From: Kangsaoukella pontilimi | GTDB taxonomy: Bacteria > Pseudomonadota > Alphaproteobacteria > Rhodobacterales > Rhodobacteraceae | NCBI RefSeq assembly: GCF_009830125.1 | Contig: NZ_WUPT01000001.1 | Coordinates: forward strand, 620,001 to 684,000 | DNA: 64,000 nt | Direction: 5' to 3' | In this document: positions 36,714 through 46,484 of the stretch, piece by piece | Numbering within the stretch: position 1 is the stretch's first letter | Layout: each line of letters starts with the position of its first letter | Position numbers and translations under genes: made by a program | The notes under the pieces: generated by a model | Told to the model about the DNA's origin: nothing | Databases searched by the model: none | The model's input: the letters and a program-made list of their open reading frames with translations, nothing else

Positions 36714-37277
36714 TTACCCGAGACCGTCCCGCGCGATCATAACTGCCAGATCGCCCACGAGGCGGCTTCGTGCGGCCAGAAGCTCGGACAGGTTGGCGGG
36801 GTCCGAGACGGGCGTGCTCAGGTCGAAGAGCCGGGCGCGGTCGCGGGCGCGGCTGTCGAGATCGGCCACGAAATACTGACCGGACAGATTCAGCCGCCCG
36901 CTCTCATCCGCGAGAAGGCGCTCGACCCGGACATCGACGCGCGCGGCGGGGAAGCTGTCGAAGGGCCAGGGCGACGGTGCGACGCGCGCGCCCGTGATCT
37001 CGGTCAGGGCGCGGGTCAGCGACAGCGTCACGGCGCGGGTCGGATCGTCGGCCCAGAGGTTCTCACCCGCCTGTAACGTGCCGCCCGTGCTCTGAACCAG
37101 CACGTCCTCGCCCGAGGCATAGAGCGGCAGCGAGACCTCCAGCACCTCGATGCTGGAATAGCGGCTAGGGATACGCTCGGTCACTTCGGTCTGGGGGGCG
37201 GTGTAGAACGTGTCTGACGGGCCGCAGGCGGTCAGGACGGCAAGCCCCATGGCAAGGGCGATCGGGCGAAGGGGCAT
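36714..37277 (-). CDS. pqiC: PqiC-like lipoprotein (ABC-type transport auxiliary)
   Basis: A 187-residue outer-membrane lipoprotein with signal 'MPLRPIALAMGLAVLTAC' and lipobox L-T-A-C (Cys18). The remainder matches the PqiC/YmbA-like auxiliary lipoprotein fold ('SSIEVLEVSLPLYASGEDVLV'-type first strand, 'RVDVRVERLLADESGRL'). In E. coli PqiC forms a ring at the outer membrane that receives the PqiB needle. It is last in the minus-strand pqiA-pqiA-pqiB-pqiC run, 2 bp after pqiB. Confidence 0.88.
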   Translation of the reverse strand: MPLRPIALAMGLAVLTACGPSDTFYTAPQTEVTERIPSRYSSIEVLEVSLPLYASGEDVLVQSTGGTLQAGENLWADDPTRAVTLSLTRALTEITGARVAPSPWPFDSFPAARVDVRVERLLADESGRLNLSGQYFVADLDSRARDRARLFDLSTPVSDPANLSELLAARSRLVGDLAVMIARDGLG

Positions 37278-37279
37278 GC

Positions 37280-39664
37280 TCAGCGTCCCAGTATGATCGA
37301 GTTCGGGCGCCGTTCCAGCGCGCGCGACAGGGAGGTCACGGCATCGGCGGCGGCCTGGATATCGCGAAGCGCGGTCTGCACTTCGCGGGCGAAGGGTGAG
37401 TTTGTCTGGTAGCCCTGAAGCGTGGTCTCGGCCTGCGCGATAGCGGCATTGGCGCGGGCCACGAGTTGGGGCAGGCCGTCTGCGGCCTCGGCCACAGCCT
37501 CGGCGGCGCGCTCGGCGGCTTCCAGGGTCTGGTTGGCCGTGGCGACGATCCCGGCCTCGTTCAGATCGGCAAGCGCCGCTTCGGCCTGAGAGAGGGCACC
37601 GGCCAGCGCGGCGGGCAAGCGTTCTGCGGTGGCATCTCCGATCAGGCGGTTCGCGGTGGCCAGCACCTCGGAGAGATCGTTCGCGACCTGTTCAAACGGC
37701 ACCGTGCCGATATCGGCGGCGATGGCGTCAATCCGTTCCACGAGTTCCGGCACACCGGCGACAGAGTTTTCGACCCCGCGCGCGGCATCCTCGGCAGCAC
37801 TCAGCGCGGCGGTCAGGCGGTCCGCGGCGCCCGCCTCGTCGATATCGGTCAGGATGGCGTTCAGACTGTCGAGCGCCTCGCCGAAGCGTTCGGGCAGAAC
37901 CTGCGCGGCGTCCGACGCGATCAGCCCGCGCCCGTCCTCGGCCAGCCCAGTGACCTCGGCCAGAAGTTCCTCCAGAGGCAGCGCGTTCGCCTTGTCTGCC
38001 AAAGCGACGAGGCGGTCGGTCAGGGGTTGAAGATCGTTAAGCGTGGTCTCGACGCTTCGCGCTGCCGCACCTGCGTCGTCGATGGCCGTCACCAGCCGGC
38101 TGACAGCGTCGGCCTCTTCCAGCGCCGTCACGATCCGGCGCAGATCAGCCGATGCGAGGCGGATATCGCCGAGGATCGCCGCGACCTCGCCCGGAATGGC
38201 CTGCACCTCGTCCGAGCCGATGACGCCCCGCGCGTCGGCCAGAAGGCCGCGCAGCTCGGCGGGCGTCTCGCGCACGTTCTCGCTGGTGACAAAGGCCGTG
38301 CCGCTGTCGAGGAAGTTGATCGCGCTGTCCAGAAGCCCTTCAATCGGCAGCGCGGCCACGCGTTCCAGAACGCCTTCCGCAGAGGCGGTCACGTCGCTCA
38401 CGGCCGCATCTGTCACCGGCATGAGCGGGAAGGGGTCGGCATCTTCGAGCCGCGCCTCTCCGGGCGGTTCCTCGACCTGAACGAATTCGATCTTCAGACC
38501 GCCGGTCAGGATCGACGCTGTAGCGAGCCGCGCCCGCAGCCCGGCCTCTACCCGTTCTTCCAGAAAGGCGAGCGCCGTTTCCTCGGACTGATCACCCTGA
38601 AGCCCGAACCTGCCCGGGCGCACGTCCATTGCCACAAGAAGCCGGACGCGCTCGTCCCCGAAGCGGTCGGGGTCGATCAGACCGGTGACGTTCAGCACCT
38701 CGCCCACGCGGACGCCGCGCCATTCGACCGGCGCGCCGGTGCTGAGGCCGCTCACATTCTCGGAGAAAATGGCCGACAGGGTCACGGTTGTGCCGTCGTT
38801 CTCCTCGAAAACGCTGTTTCGGGCAGCGGCCTCGTCAGGGAAGATCTCGAATACGGTGCCGCTTCGCACGCGCTGCCCGCCCGAGACCAGAGTATCGAAA
38901 GTGATGCCGCCCGAGATCAGAGAGGCGACCGAGGAAAAGGCCAGTTCGGCGCCGTTCGGGCCGATGTTCAGCGAAAAGCCGGAGGTGTCCCAGAAGCGCG
39001 TGGCGCTGGTGATCAGCCTGTCATGAGGCTCGAAGATGATGGCCTCGGCAAAGATCCACTGGCCGTCCTGCGAAATGCGAGCGGACCCGATGCGGCCCAC
39101 TTCGATCCCCTTGTAGAGAATGGGCGTGTTGTCGGTCAGTCCTTCCTGACGGGACGTGCGGAGTTCGAACCTCAGACCCCGGCTCGACGGGGTGAAGACC
39201 GGCGCGTCATCCAACCCTTCGAAGCGGGTGGCGGGTTCGCCGATCTCGCTGTCCCACGCGCCTTCGATGAAGACGCCCGAAAGGACGGTTTCAAGCCCCG
39301 ACACACCCGAGGCGGACACCTCTGGGCGGACCACCCAGAATTCGGACTCCGCGTCGACGAAGGCGGCGACCTCCTTGTCCAGACGGACCGAGACCAGCAC
39401 CCGGTCGAGCGTGTCGGTAAAGCGCACCGCCTCGACCACGCCAACCGAGACGTTCCGGTATTTCAATTCGGTCTCGTTTGCGCCAATGCCCTCGGCATTC
39501 TCGAAGCTGATCTCGATCAGGGGGCCGCGCTCGGAATAGGCGTTCCAGGCCACGCCGAGCGCGATCAGAAGCGCGCCGAGCGGGACGATCCAGACGATGG
39601 AGGCACGCTCGAACAGACTCTGGCGCGCGCCCTCGATGGGCACCTCTGGGGGGGTATCGCTCAC
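37280..39664 (-). CDS. pqiB: PqiB-like MCE protein with long helical C-terminus
   Basis: A 794-residue periplasmic MCE (MlaD-type) protein anchored by one N-terminal helix (about 22-40). Three MCE domains are visible at about residues 45-140, 160-265 and 285-395. After residue 425 it is almost wholly helical, in three related segments that begin 'LPIEGLL' (439), 'LPLEELL' (562) and 'VPFEQVA' (655). E. coli PqiB is about 546 residues, so the helical needle is much longer here. MCE rings plus a needle form a lipid tunnel between the membranes. The start overlaps the second pqiA half by 4 bp. Confidence 0.92.
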   Translation of the reverse strand: MSDTPPEVPIEGARQSLFERASIVWIVPLGALLIALGVAWNAYSERGPLIEISFENAEGIGANETELKYRNVSVGVVEAVRFTDTLDRVLVSVRLDKEVAAFVDAESEFWVVRPEVSASGVSGLETVLSGVFIEGAWDSEIGEPATRFEGLDDAPVFTPSSRGLRFELRTSRQEGLTDNTPILYKGIEVGRIGSARISQDGQWIFAEAIIFEPHDRLITSATRFWDTSGFSLNIGPNGAELAFSSVASLISGGITFDTLVSGGQRVRSGTVFEIFPDEAAARNSVFEENDGTTVTLSAIFSENVSGLSTGAPVEWRGVRVGEVLNVTGLIDPDRFGDERVRLLVAMDVRPGRFGLQGDQSEETALAFLEERVEAGLRARLATASILTGGLKIEFVQVEEPPGEARLEDADPFPLMPVTDAAVSDVTASAEGVLERVAALPIEGLLDSAINFLDSGTAFVTSENVRETPAELRGLLADARGVIGSDEVQAIPGEVAAILGDIRLASADLRRIVTALEEADAVSRLVTAIDDAGAAARSVETTLNDLQPLTDRLVALADKANALPLEELLAEVTGLAEDGRGLIASDAAQVLPERFGEALDSLNAILTDIDEAGAADRLTAALSAAEDAARGVENSVAGVPELVERIDAIAADIGTVPFEQVANDLSEVLATANRLIGDATAERLPAALAGALSQAEAALADLNEAGIVATANQTLEAAERAAEAVAEAADGLPQLVARANAAIAQAETTLQGYQTNSPFAREVQTALRDIQAAADAVTSLSRALERRPNSIILGR

Positions 39665-40308
39665 GCCTTGGCCTTTCCGTCCTGCTCTTGCCGGTCCCAG
39701 ATCATCCGGGAATCGAATGCCTGGGCCGACAGCATGGTGAAAATGACCGAAAGCGCAAATGTCAGGGCCGCCGGTCCCGGTGTGATCGTCACCACGATGT
39801 TCAATTGCACCAGCGAGGCAAGGATTGCCACGACGAAAACGTCGATCATGGACCAGCGCCCGATATATTCGACCACCTCGTAGACCTGCTGGCGGCGGAC
39901 CTGACCAATGCGCGATCCGCGCCGGACCGACAGCGCCAGAAAGGCGATGGCCACGAATTTGGCGATGGGGATGCCGACCGATGCCAGAAGGATCACGAAG
40001 GCGATGCCATAGGCGCCGTGGCTGGCAAGCTCGATGACGCCGCCGACGATGGTGTCGGACTGGTTATAGACCAGCGTGCGCGTCTCGAGCATCGGGTAGA
40101 GATTGGCCGGAATATAGGCCATGAACCCCGCGATCCACCACGCCCAGACCCTCTGAAGGCTCTGGGTGTCCCGGCTGACCAGTTTCGAGCCACAGCGCGC
40201 GCACCGCGTCTCGGACAGGGGCCATACGCGGGTGCAGCGCGTGCAGGCGACAAGACCCGCCTCGCGCGCCGTGACGATGGGGCCGCTTAGCGGTTCAGTG
40301 CGCGCCAT
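39661..40308 (-). CDS. pqiA: PqiA-like membrane protein, second half
   Basis: A 215-residue integral membrane protein carrying one PqiA domain. It starts with a zinc-ribbon-like N-terminus ('LVACTRCTRVWPL' and 'TRCARCGSKLV', two CxxC pairs, about 19-43) followed by four membrane segments, including 'YIPANLYPMLETRTL' and 'IGRWSMIDVFVVAILASLVQL', a PqiA hallmark. In E. coli both PqiA domains are in one 417-residue protein; here they are two genes overlapping by 22 bp. The start is the ATG at 40308. Confidence 0.88.
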   Translation of the reverse strand: MARTEPLSGPIVTAREAGLVACTRCTRVWPLSETRCARCGSKLVSRDTQSLQRVWAWWIAGFMAYIPANLYPMLETRTLVYNQSDTIVGGVIELASHGAYGIAFVILLASVGIPIAKFVAIAFLALSVRRGSRIGQVRRQQVYEVVEYIGRWSMIDVFVVAILASLVQLNIVVTITPGPAALTFALSVIFTMLSAQAFDSRMIWDRQEQDGKAKA

Positions 40309-40898
40309 ACCGACCACCTGCACATCAATGTGTCCTGCACCACCAGAAGGACGACCAGAACCGAGAACATCCAGAAGGCGGGACCAAGTTCGACCCGCGC
40401 CAGATCCACCAGTTTGACCAGCGCCACCGCGCAGCCGATCACGAAAATCTCGGCCATGGACCACGGCTTGATCCGTTCCGCCCACCGGAAAGCGCGCTTG
40501 GCGCCGGGCCATGCCGGGCGGTCGAGCACGAGGGGCGTGAGCACATAGATCGTCAGCAGGAGCCGGAGCGCCGGCAGGAAGACGATCAGCGCCACCACCG
40601 CGAGGGATAGGATCACGAAAGGCCCCTCGGAAAAGGCCAGCGCCGCGTCGATCAGCGTCGCCTTGTTGCCGAGGCCCGCTACGCTGAGCCCGAGGAACGG
40701 AAAGGCCAGCGCGCCCATGACCAGCACAAGCGAGGCCAGCGCATAGGCGATGATCCTCAGGCCCGCATTCCGGCGGGGTGCGATCAGCACCGTATGGCAC
40801 CGCGCGCACGCCGCCCGTTCACCCTTGGCCGGGCGTTTCGCGGTGTAAAGCGCGTCGCAGGACGGGCAGGCGATCAGGCTGTCCAGATCGGAATACAT
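40287..40898 (-). CDS. pqiA: PqiA-like membrane protein, first half
   Basis: A 203-residue PqiA-domain protein: an N-terminal zinc ribbon ('IACPSCDALY' and 'AACARCHTVLI') and four membrane segments, with the hallmark 'IKPWSMAEIFVIGCAVALVKL' as 'IKPWSMAEIF' and 'VALVKL'. ATG at 40898 is preferred over a TTG at 40907. It is first in the pqi run and corresponds to the N-terminal half of E. coli PqiA. The membrane unit probably feeds or drains lipids at the inner-membrane end of PqiB. Confidence 0.87.
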   Translation of the reverse strand: MYSDLDSLIACPSCDALYTAKRPAKGERAACARCHTVLIAPRRNAGLRIIAYALASLVLVMGALAFPFLGLSVAGLGNKATLIDAALAFSEGPFVILSLAVVALIVFLPALRLLLTIYVLTPLVLDRPAWPGAKRAFRWAERIKPWSMAEIFVIGCAVALVKLVDLARVELGPAFWMFSVLVVLLVVQDTLMCRWSVWRALNR

Positions 40899-40940
40899 GG
40901 GCGTCAAAGTGGACGCCCCGCAGGAAAAGGCAAGACCCGG

Positions 40941-41927
40941 TCAGCCGTCATGGAACGGGCAGGCGACGAAGCGGCCTGGCTGCGGTTCAAGGAGGGGCGG
41001 GCGTTCGCCCGCGCAGCTTTCCCGCGCGATGGGGCATCGCGTACGGAAGACGCAGCCCGAGGGCGGCGAGATGGGCGAGGGCAGTTCGCCCGAGATCGGC
41101 GCGGCCCGGCGCTTTGCTTCAGTCTCGGGGTCGGGGATCGGAACCGAGGCGACGAGCGCCTTGGTATAGGGATGGAACGGCGTGCGGATCAGCGCCTTGG
41201 CGGGCGCGGTCTCCATCAGGCGGCCCAGATACATGACCGCGATCCGGTCCGAGATGTGCTTCACCACGCTCAGGTCGTGGGCGATGAAGATCAGAGACAG
41301 GCCGAATTCGCCCTGAAGCTCTTTCAAGAGGTTGATGACCTGCGCCTGCACCGAGACGTCGAGCGCCGAGACCGGCTCGTCGCAGATCAGAAGGCGCGGG
41401 TTCAGGATCAGCGCCCGCGCGATGCCGATCCGCTGGCACTGGCCGCCTGAGAACTCGTGCGGATAGCGGTTGATCTGGTTCGGCAAAAGGCCCACCCGCG
41501 CCATCAGGTCCGCGACTTTCTCGCGGCGTTCGGCGCGGCTCAGGTCGGGGTGATGGGTGACGAGCGGTTCCGCAATGATCTCGCCCACCGTCATCCGCGG
41601 GTTGAGTGCCGCCAGCGGGTCCTGAAAGATCATCTGGATGTCGCGCCGAAGCGCACGACGGCCGCGCGGGTCGAGCGCCGCGATGTCTCGGCCTTCCCAC
41701 TCGACGGACCCGCCCGACGAGGGGATCGTGCCGATGACGGCGCGGGCGAGCGTGGATTTGCCAGACCCGGATTCGCCAACGATGCCGAGCGTCTCGCCCG
41801 CATTGAGCGAGAAGCTGACGCCGCCCACGGCCTTCAGCTCAAGCGACGGTGTCCAGGGCCATGCGCCGCGCGGCCGGATCGGAAAGCTCACGGCAAGGTT
41901 CTCGACCCTGAGAAGAGGTGCCGTCAT
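40941..41927 (-). CDS. oppF: Oligopeptide ABC transporter ATPase OppF
   Basis: A 328-residue ATPase of the peptide importer. Walker A is '[14 protein letters not shown]' (about 47-60), the Q-loop is in '[13 protein letters not shown]', the signature is '[16 protein letters not shown]' and Walker B is '[12 protein letters not shown]'. The C-terminal oligopeptide/dipeptide extension carries the cysteines of the Fe-S or metal site ('[16 protein letters not shown]'). Last gene of oppABCDF; its start overlaps the oppD stop by 4 bp. Confidence 0.95.
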   Translation of the reverse strand: MTAPLLRVENLAVSFPIRPRGAWPWTPSLELKAVGGVSFSLNAGETLGIVGESGSGKSTLARAVIGTIPSSGGSVEWEGRDIAALDPRGRRALRRDIQMIFQDPLAALNPRMTVGEIIAEPLVTHHPDLSRAERREKVADLMARVGLLPNQINRYPHEFSGGQCQRIGIARALILNPRLLICDEPVSALDVSVQAQVINLLKELQGEFGLSLIFIAHDLSVVKHISDRIAVMYLGRLMETAPAKALIRTPFHPYTKALVASVPIPDPETEAKRRAAPISGELPSPISPPSGCVFRTRCPIARESCAGERPPLLEPQPGRFVACPFHDG

Positions 41928-42892
41928 GTGCGCACCTCGTCCACCGGAGCATGGCAGGCCCGCGCGATGGTGCCCGCCTCGGTCAGGGGCGACATGGTGG
42001 CGCGGCAGGCGTCGCGGACAAAGGCGCAGCGGGGCGAGAAGGGGCAGCCCCTGGGCAGTCCCAGCATGTTGGGCGGCTCACCGTCGATCGTTGGCAGCAC
42101 GTCGTGATCCACGTCAAGCCGGGGAACGGCGCGGAGAAGCCCTTGCGTATAGGGGTGCGTGGGATGAGCGAAGATGTCAGGCGTCGGACCTTTCTCCATG
42201 ATCCGCCCGCCATAGAGCACGATGGTCCTGTCCGCGGCGCCTGCCACGATGCCGAGGTCGTGTGTGATCAGGATGATGGCGGTGCCGAACTCCTCACGCA
42301 CGTCCCGCAGAAGGTCCATGATCTGCGCCTGCACGGTGACGTCGAGCGCGGTGGTGGGCTCGTCCGCGATCAGGAGCTTCGGACGGCAAAGAAGCGCCAT
42401 CGCGATCATGATCCGCTGGCGCATCCCGCCCGAGAACTCGTGCGGATACATGCGGACCCGCGCCCGTGCCTCTGGGATGCGGACCGCGTCAAGCATCCGG
42501 ACCGCTTCCGCTTCGGCCTCGCGGTGGCTCATTCCCTTGTGCAACCTCAGGACCTCGGTCATCTGATCCGAGACGCGCATGTAGGGGTTGAGCGAGGTCA
42601 TCGGGTCCTGAAAGATCATGGCGATCTTGTCGGCCCGGATGCGGTTGAGCGCATCCTCGGACAGGCCGTCGATCCGCGTACCGTCGAAGGTGATTTCGCC
42701 CGTGGCGCGTCCGTTCCGCGCCAGAAGGCCCATGATCGCGAAGACGGTCTGGGATTTGCCCGAGCCGGACTCGCCCACGATGGCGAGGGTTTCGCGCGGG
42801 TCGATGTCGAAGCTGACGCCGTTGACCGCGTTGACGGTGCCGTCGCCTGTCTCGAACGAGACGGTAAGATCGCGGACGGACAGAAGGCTCAT
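41924..42892 (-). CDS. oppD: Oligopeptide ABC transporter ATPase OppD
   Basis: A 322-residue ATPase that pairs with OppF. Walker A is '[17 protein letters not shown]' (about 37-53), the signature '[16 protein letters not shown]', Walker B '[12 protein letters not shown]' and the H-loop 'ILITHDLG'. The C-terminal '[14 protein letters not shown]' is the usual cysteine motif. It overlaps oppC by one base and oppF by 4. Confidence 0.95.
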   Translation of the reverse strand: MSLLSVRDLTVSFETGDGTVNAVNGVSFDIDPRETLAIVGESGSGKSQTVFAIMGLLARNGRATGEITFDGTRIDGLSEDALNRIRADKIAMIFQDPMTSLNPYMRVSDQMTEVLRLHKGMSHREAEAEAVRMLDAVRIPEARARVRMYPHEFSGGMRQRIMIAMALLCRPKLLIADEPTTALDVTVQAQIMDLLRDVREEFGTAIILITHDLGIVAGAADRTIVLYGGRIMEKGPTPDIFAHPTHPYTQGLLRAVPRLDVDHDVLPTIDGEPPNMLGLPRGCPFSPRCAFVRDACRATMSPLTEAGTIARACHAPVDEVRT

Positions 42893-43821
42893 CAGCGATC
42901 CTTCGGGTCGAGCGCGTCACGCAAACCGTCGCCGACGAAGAAGAAGGCGAAGAGCGTGATGACGAAGAAAAAGAGGGGGAAGCCCAGCTGCCACGGCACG
43001 CCGTAGCGCATCTGGTTCGCGCCGGCCGAGATCAGCGCCCCTAGTGACGTATTTGGTTCCTGCACGCCGAGGCCAAGGAACGAGATGAAGCTCTCGAAGA
43101 TGATCATCGTGGGCACCAGCAGCGTGGAATAGACGATCACGACGCCGAGAAGGTTCGGCACGATGTGGCGGCGGATGATCGTGGCGGTGGGCACGCCGAT
43201 GGCGATGGCGGCCTCGATGAACTCCTTGTTCTTGATCGACAGCGTCTGGCCCCGCGCGATCCGGGCCATGTCGAGCCACGAGATCAGGCCGATACCCACG
43301 AAGAGCATCAGGATCGACCGGCCGAAGACCACCAGCAGAAGGATCAGCACGAACATGTAGGGAATGGCCATGAGGATATCGACGACGCGCATCATCGCAC
43401 CGTCTATGCGCCCGCCGAGGTATCCCGCCGTCGCGCCCCAGATCGTGCCGACGATCACCGATATCAGCGCGCCCACGACGCCCACCATGAGCGAAATCCG
43501 CGTGCCCTGCACGGTGCGGGCGTAGAGGTCGCGGCCCAGTTCGTCGACGCCGAAATAATGCCCGTTCGCGATCGAGGGGCCGCCCATCTCGGAGATGCTG
43601 CCGAGCATACCCCAGTCCACCTCTTCGTTCGACCATTGGGCAAGGAACTGACCGAAGAAGGCGAAGAGAAAGACGAAGATCAGAACGACCAGCCCCGCGA
43701 CGGCCGCCTTGTTCCGGAAGAACCGCGTTCGGGCATCCTGCCAGAGCGACCGGCCCGCCACGGCCTCGGCGCCGAGGAAAGCCTCGGTCGCGGCGGCACG
43801 ATGGAGAAGGGGGACGCGCAT
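42892..43821 (-). CDS. oppC: Oligopeptide ABC transporter permease OppC
   Basis: A 309-residue inner-membrane permease with an N-terminal OppC-N segment ('[20 protein letters not shown]'), a periplasmic loop ('[19 protein letters not shown]') and the EAA loop '[20 protein letters not shown]', the contact to the ATPases. Five to six membrane helices are evident. It starts 4 bp after the oppB stop. Confidence 0.95.
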   Translation of the reverse strand: MRVPLLHRAAATEAFLGAEAVAGRSLWQDARTRFFRNKAAVAGLVVLIFVFLFAFFGQFLAQWSNEEVDWGMLGSISEMGGPSIANGHYFGVDELGRDLYARTVQGTRISLMVGVVGALISVIVGTIWGATAGYLGGRIDGAMMRVVDILMAIPYMFVLILLLVVFGRSILMLFVGIGLISWLDMARIARGQTLSIKNKEFIEAAIAIGVPTATIIRRHIVPNLLGVVIVYSTLLVPTMIIFESFISFLGLGVQEPNTSLGALISAGANQMRYGVPWQLGFPLFFFVITLFAFFFVGDGLRDALDPKDR

Positions 43822-43825
43822 CGGA

Positions 43826-44794
43826 TCAGTACCGGATTTTCGGGTCGATCCACGCGTAGAGGATATCGACCACGAGGTTGAAGAGAATGGTCAGCGCGCC
43901 GATCAGGATCGTGATGCCCATGATCATCGAATAGTCGCGGCTGAGCGCCGAGTTGACGAAGAACTGCCCGATCCCGCCGGTCGAGAAGAAGACGTCCACT
44001 ACTACCGATCCGGTGATCATGCCGACGAAGGCGGGGCCGAGATAGGAGATGACCGGCAGAAGAGCGGGGCGGAGGGCATGGACGAGGATCACACGCCGCA
44101 TCGGCAGGCCTTTGGCGCGGGCGGTGCGGATGAAGTTGGAGTTGAGCACCTCCAGCATCGACGACCGGGTAAGTCGCGCGATGGAGGCCATATAGGACGT
44201 CGAGAGCGCTATCACCGGCATGATGACGAACTGCCATTGTCCGCCCTGCCATCCGCCGCCCGGCAGCCAACCGAGCCAGAGCGTGAAGACGATGACGAGG
44301 ATCGGCGCCATGACGAAGTTGGGCAGGACCTGCGCGCCGACCGAGACGCCGACCGCCAGATAGTCGAGCCAGGTGTTGTGACGGACCGCCGCCAGAATGC
44401 CGAGCGTGCCGCCCACGATGACCGCGACCACGAAGGACCAGAAGCCATAGGTCAGCGTGACGGGAAAGCCCTGTGCGATGATGTCGTTGACCGTGCGGTC
44501 CTTGAACTTGAACGACGGCCCGAAGTCGAACTGGGTCACGACGCTCCAGACATAGATCGCCATCCGCTTCCAGAGCGGTTCGTCCAGACCGTATTTCGCC
44601 TCCAGGTTGGCCAGAACCTCGGGCGGGACGCCGCGCTCGGTGGCGAAAGGCGAGCCGGGGGCGGCCTCCATCAGAAGGAAGGAGAAGACGATCAGGATCA
44701 GAAGCGTCGGTATCGCGACAAGAACGCGCCGGAGGGTATAGGACAGCAAGCGTCGGGCCTTTTCCGTTTCAAGACCGCCCGGCAGGGTTCCCAT
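43826..44794 (-). CDS. oppB: Oligopeptide ABC transporter permease OppB
   Basis: A 322-residue permease with six membrane helices. The typical OppB N-terminus 'LLSYTLRRVLVAIPTLLIL' begins at residue 16, so a TTG at 44749 giving MLSYTL is a real alternative to the ATG at 44794. The EAA loop is 'NFIRTARAKGLPMRRVILVH' (about 210-229). It is separated from oppA by 58 bp that contain a strong stem-loop. Confidence 0.94.
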   Translation of the reverse strand: MGTLPGGLETEKARRLLSYTLRRVLVAIPTLLILIVFSFLLMEAAPGSPFATERGVPPEVLANLEAKYGLDEPLWKRMAIYVWSVVTQFDFGPSFKFKDRTVNDIIAQGFPVTLTYGFWSFVVAVIVGGTLGILAAVRHNTWLDYLAVGVSVGAQVLPNFVMAPILVIVFTLWLGWLPGGGWQGGQWQFVIMPVIALSTSYMASIARLTRSSMLEVLNSNFIRTARAKGLPMRRVILVHALRPALLPVISYLGPAFVGMITGSVVVDVFFSTGGIGQFFVNSALSRDYSMIMGITILIGALTILFNLVVDILYAWIDPKIRY

Positions 44795-44815
44795 GCCATG
44801 GACGGACCGGAAAAC

Positions 44816-44840
44816 GGCGCGCCGGGTGGCCCGGCGCGCC
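44816..44840 (-). promoter_or_regulatory. Intercistronic stem-loop between oppA and oppB
   Basis: On the minus strand GGCGCGCCGGG-CCA-CCCGGCGCGCC, a perfect 11-bp stem with a 3-nt loop, followed by GTTTTCC. Such structures behind the binding-protein gene usually act as partial terminators or protect the upstream mRNA, giving more OppA than permease. Confidence 0.85.
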
Positions 44841-44852
44841 GCGTCTCACGCG

Positions 44853-46484
44853 TCAGTCGGCGACGCGGTAGAACTCTTTCACGTACCAGTTGTTCTCGGC
44901 GTTCTCATAGGGGAAGCCCTTGAGCGACGCGTCCAGAAGGAACGTATTGGCGTAGTGATAGATCGGGATCATGCCCATCTCGTCGGCGATGATTTCTTCG
45001 ACCCGCGTATAGTTGGGCTGCGGATCGTCCGACGTCTTGGACGCCTTCATTAGCTGATCGACCTCGGCGTTGGAATACTTGCCGTCATTCGAGCCGTGGG
45101 TCGTGGTCATCAGATCGAGGAAGGTCGACGCCTCGTTATAGTCGGCGCACCACGCGGCCCGCGCGACGTCGAAGTCCTGCTGCGAGCGGGTTTCCAGATA
45201 GGTTGCCCATTCCTGGTTCTCGAGACCGGCCTCGACGCCCAGCTTCTGCTTCCACATCTGGCTGATGAGGGTCGCGATCTGCTTATGCTGGTCGGAGGTG
45301 TTATAGAGGATGTCGAGACCCATCTCGTCCACCGGCACACCGTCTGCGCGGGCGGCCTCGATCAGCTCTTTGGCCTTTGCGTCGCGCTCGGCCTGACTCC
45401 AGGTGCCGTAGTCGATCTCGGGCGCTTCGAAGCCTGCGGTCGCGATATGGGTAAACGAGTAAGCCGCCGTCTGACCGCCCTTCAGGATCTGATCCACGAT
45501 CACGTCGCGGTCGACCGCATAGGACAGAGCCTCGCGCACGCGCTCGTCCTTCAGCGCCTCGGGGCCCGAGTCGCTGACATTGATCGCGTAGTAATACGAG
45601 CAGAGACGCGGCACGCTGTGGGCCTCGTCCGGACGCTCCTGTTGAAGACGCGGGAACTGACCGGCGGGAACGGGTTCCAGAAGGTCGTATTCGCCCGCCT
45701 CGTAGCGCGTGAGCGCCTGCGCCGAGTCGTTGACGATCACGCCGTTGATCTCGGTGATGATCGTATTCTCGGCATCCCAGTACATGTCGTTCTTGACCAT
45801 GGTGAAGCCCTCGCCAAGCGAGCGGCTTTCCAGCACGTAGGCGCCGTTGCCGACAAGGTTGCCGGGGCGGGTCCAGTCGTCGCCATGTGCCTCGATCGTC
45901 CCCTTGTGCGTCGGGAAGAGCGTCGCGTGGGTCGTCATCGACGGGAAATAGGGCAGAGGGTTATTGAGCGTGACCTTGAGCGTGTAGTCATCCACCGCCT
46001 CGACGCCCAGTGTGTCGGGCGCGGCGTTGCCGGCCACGATGTCGGCGGCGTTCACGATCTCGGTGATTTCCATGTACCACGCATAGGGCGACGCGGTCGC
46101 GGGATCGGCGGCGCGCTGCCAGGCGTAGACGAAATCATGCGCGGTAACCGGATCGCCGTTCGACCACTTGGCGTTTTCGCGCAGCTTGAACGTCCAGACC
46201 GTGTTGCCTTCAGAGGCTTCCCATTCGGTCGCCACGCCGGGGATGTTGTCGCCCGGAGCGTTCTGGTTGAGCAGGCCTTCGAAAAGCTGGCGCGCGACGT
46301 GGCTGCCCGAGACGTCTTCGATCAGCTGCGGGTCGAGCGTCGGCACATCGTCGAGGAGGCGATAGGAAAAGGTCTGGTCATCGGCCAGCGCTTCGCCGGT
46401 TTCGGGATGCGTGCCCGCGGCAAAGGACGCCGCAGAGGTCAGCAATAGACCCACAGTCGAAAGTGCAAAAATGGATGTCTTCAT
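44853..46484 (-). CDS. oppA: Oligopeptide-binding protein OppA
   Basis: A 543-residue periplasmic peptide-binding protein with a Sec signal ('MKTSIFALSTVGLLLTSAASFA'-type, cleaved near residue 22). The mature part shows the OppA pattern: 'YRLLDDVPTLDPQLIEDVSG', 'WEASEGNTVWTFKLRENAKW' and 'DPVTAHDFVYAWQRAADP'. The closest look is to the E. coli OppA/MppA group. GGGAG lies just upstream of the ATG. It is first in the operon and is followed by a stem-loop. Confidence 0.95.
   Translation of the reverse strand: MKTSIFALSTVGLLLTSAASFAAGTHPETGEALADDQTFSYRLLDDVPTLDPQLIEDVSGSHVARQLFEGLLNQNAPGDNIPGVATEWEASEGNTVWTFKLRENAKWSNGDPVTAHDFVYAWQRAADPATASPYAWYMEITEIVNAADIVAGNAAPDTLGVEAVDDYTLKVTLNNPLPYFPSMTTHATLFPTHKGTIEAHGDDWTRPGNLVGNGAYVLESRSLGEGFTMVKNDMYWDAENTIITEINGVIVNDSAQALTRYEAGEYDLLEPVPAGQFPRLQQERPDEAHSVPRLCSYYYAINVSDSGPEALKDERVREALSYAVDRDVIVDQILKGGQTAAYSFTHIATAGFEAPEIDYGTWSQAERDAKAKELIEAARADGVPVDEMGLDILYNTSDQHKQIATLISQMWKQKLGVEAGLENQEWATYLETRSQQDFDVARAAWCADYNEASTFLDLMTTTHGSNDGKYSNAEVDQLMKASKTSDDPQPNYTRVEEIIADEMGMIPIYHYANTFLLDASLKGFPYENAENNWYVKEFYRVAD

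Noticed and set aside
37466-39883. 805-residue plus-strand open frame opposite pqiB
   Set aside because: It is an antisense shadow: Gly/Arg/Asp/His-rich composition with no domain, while the opposite strand has clear MCE domains. The long frame is a codon-bias artefact.
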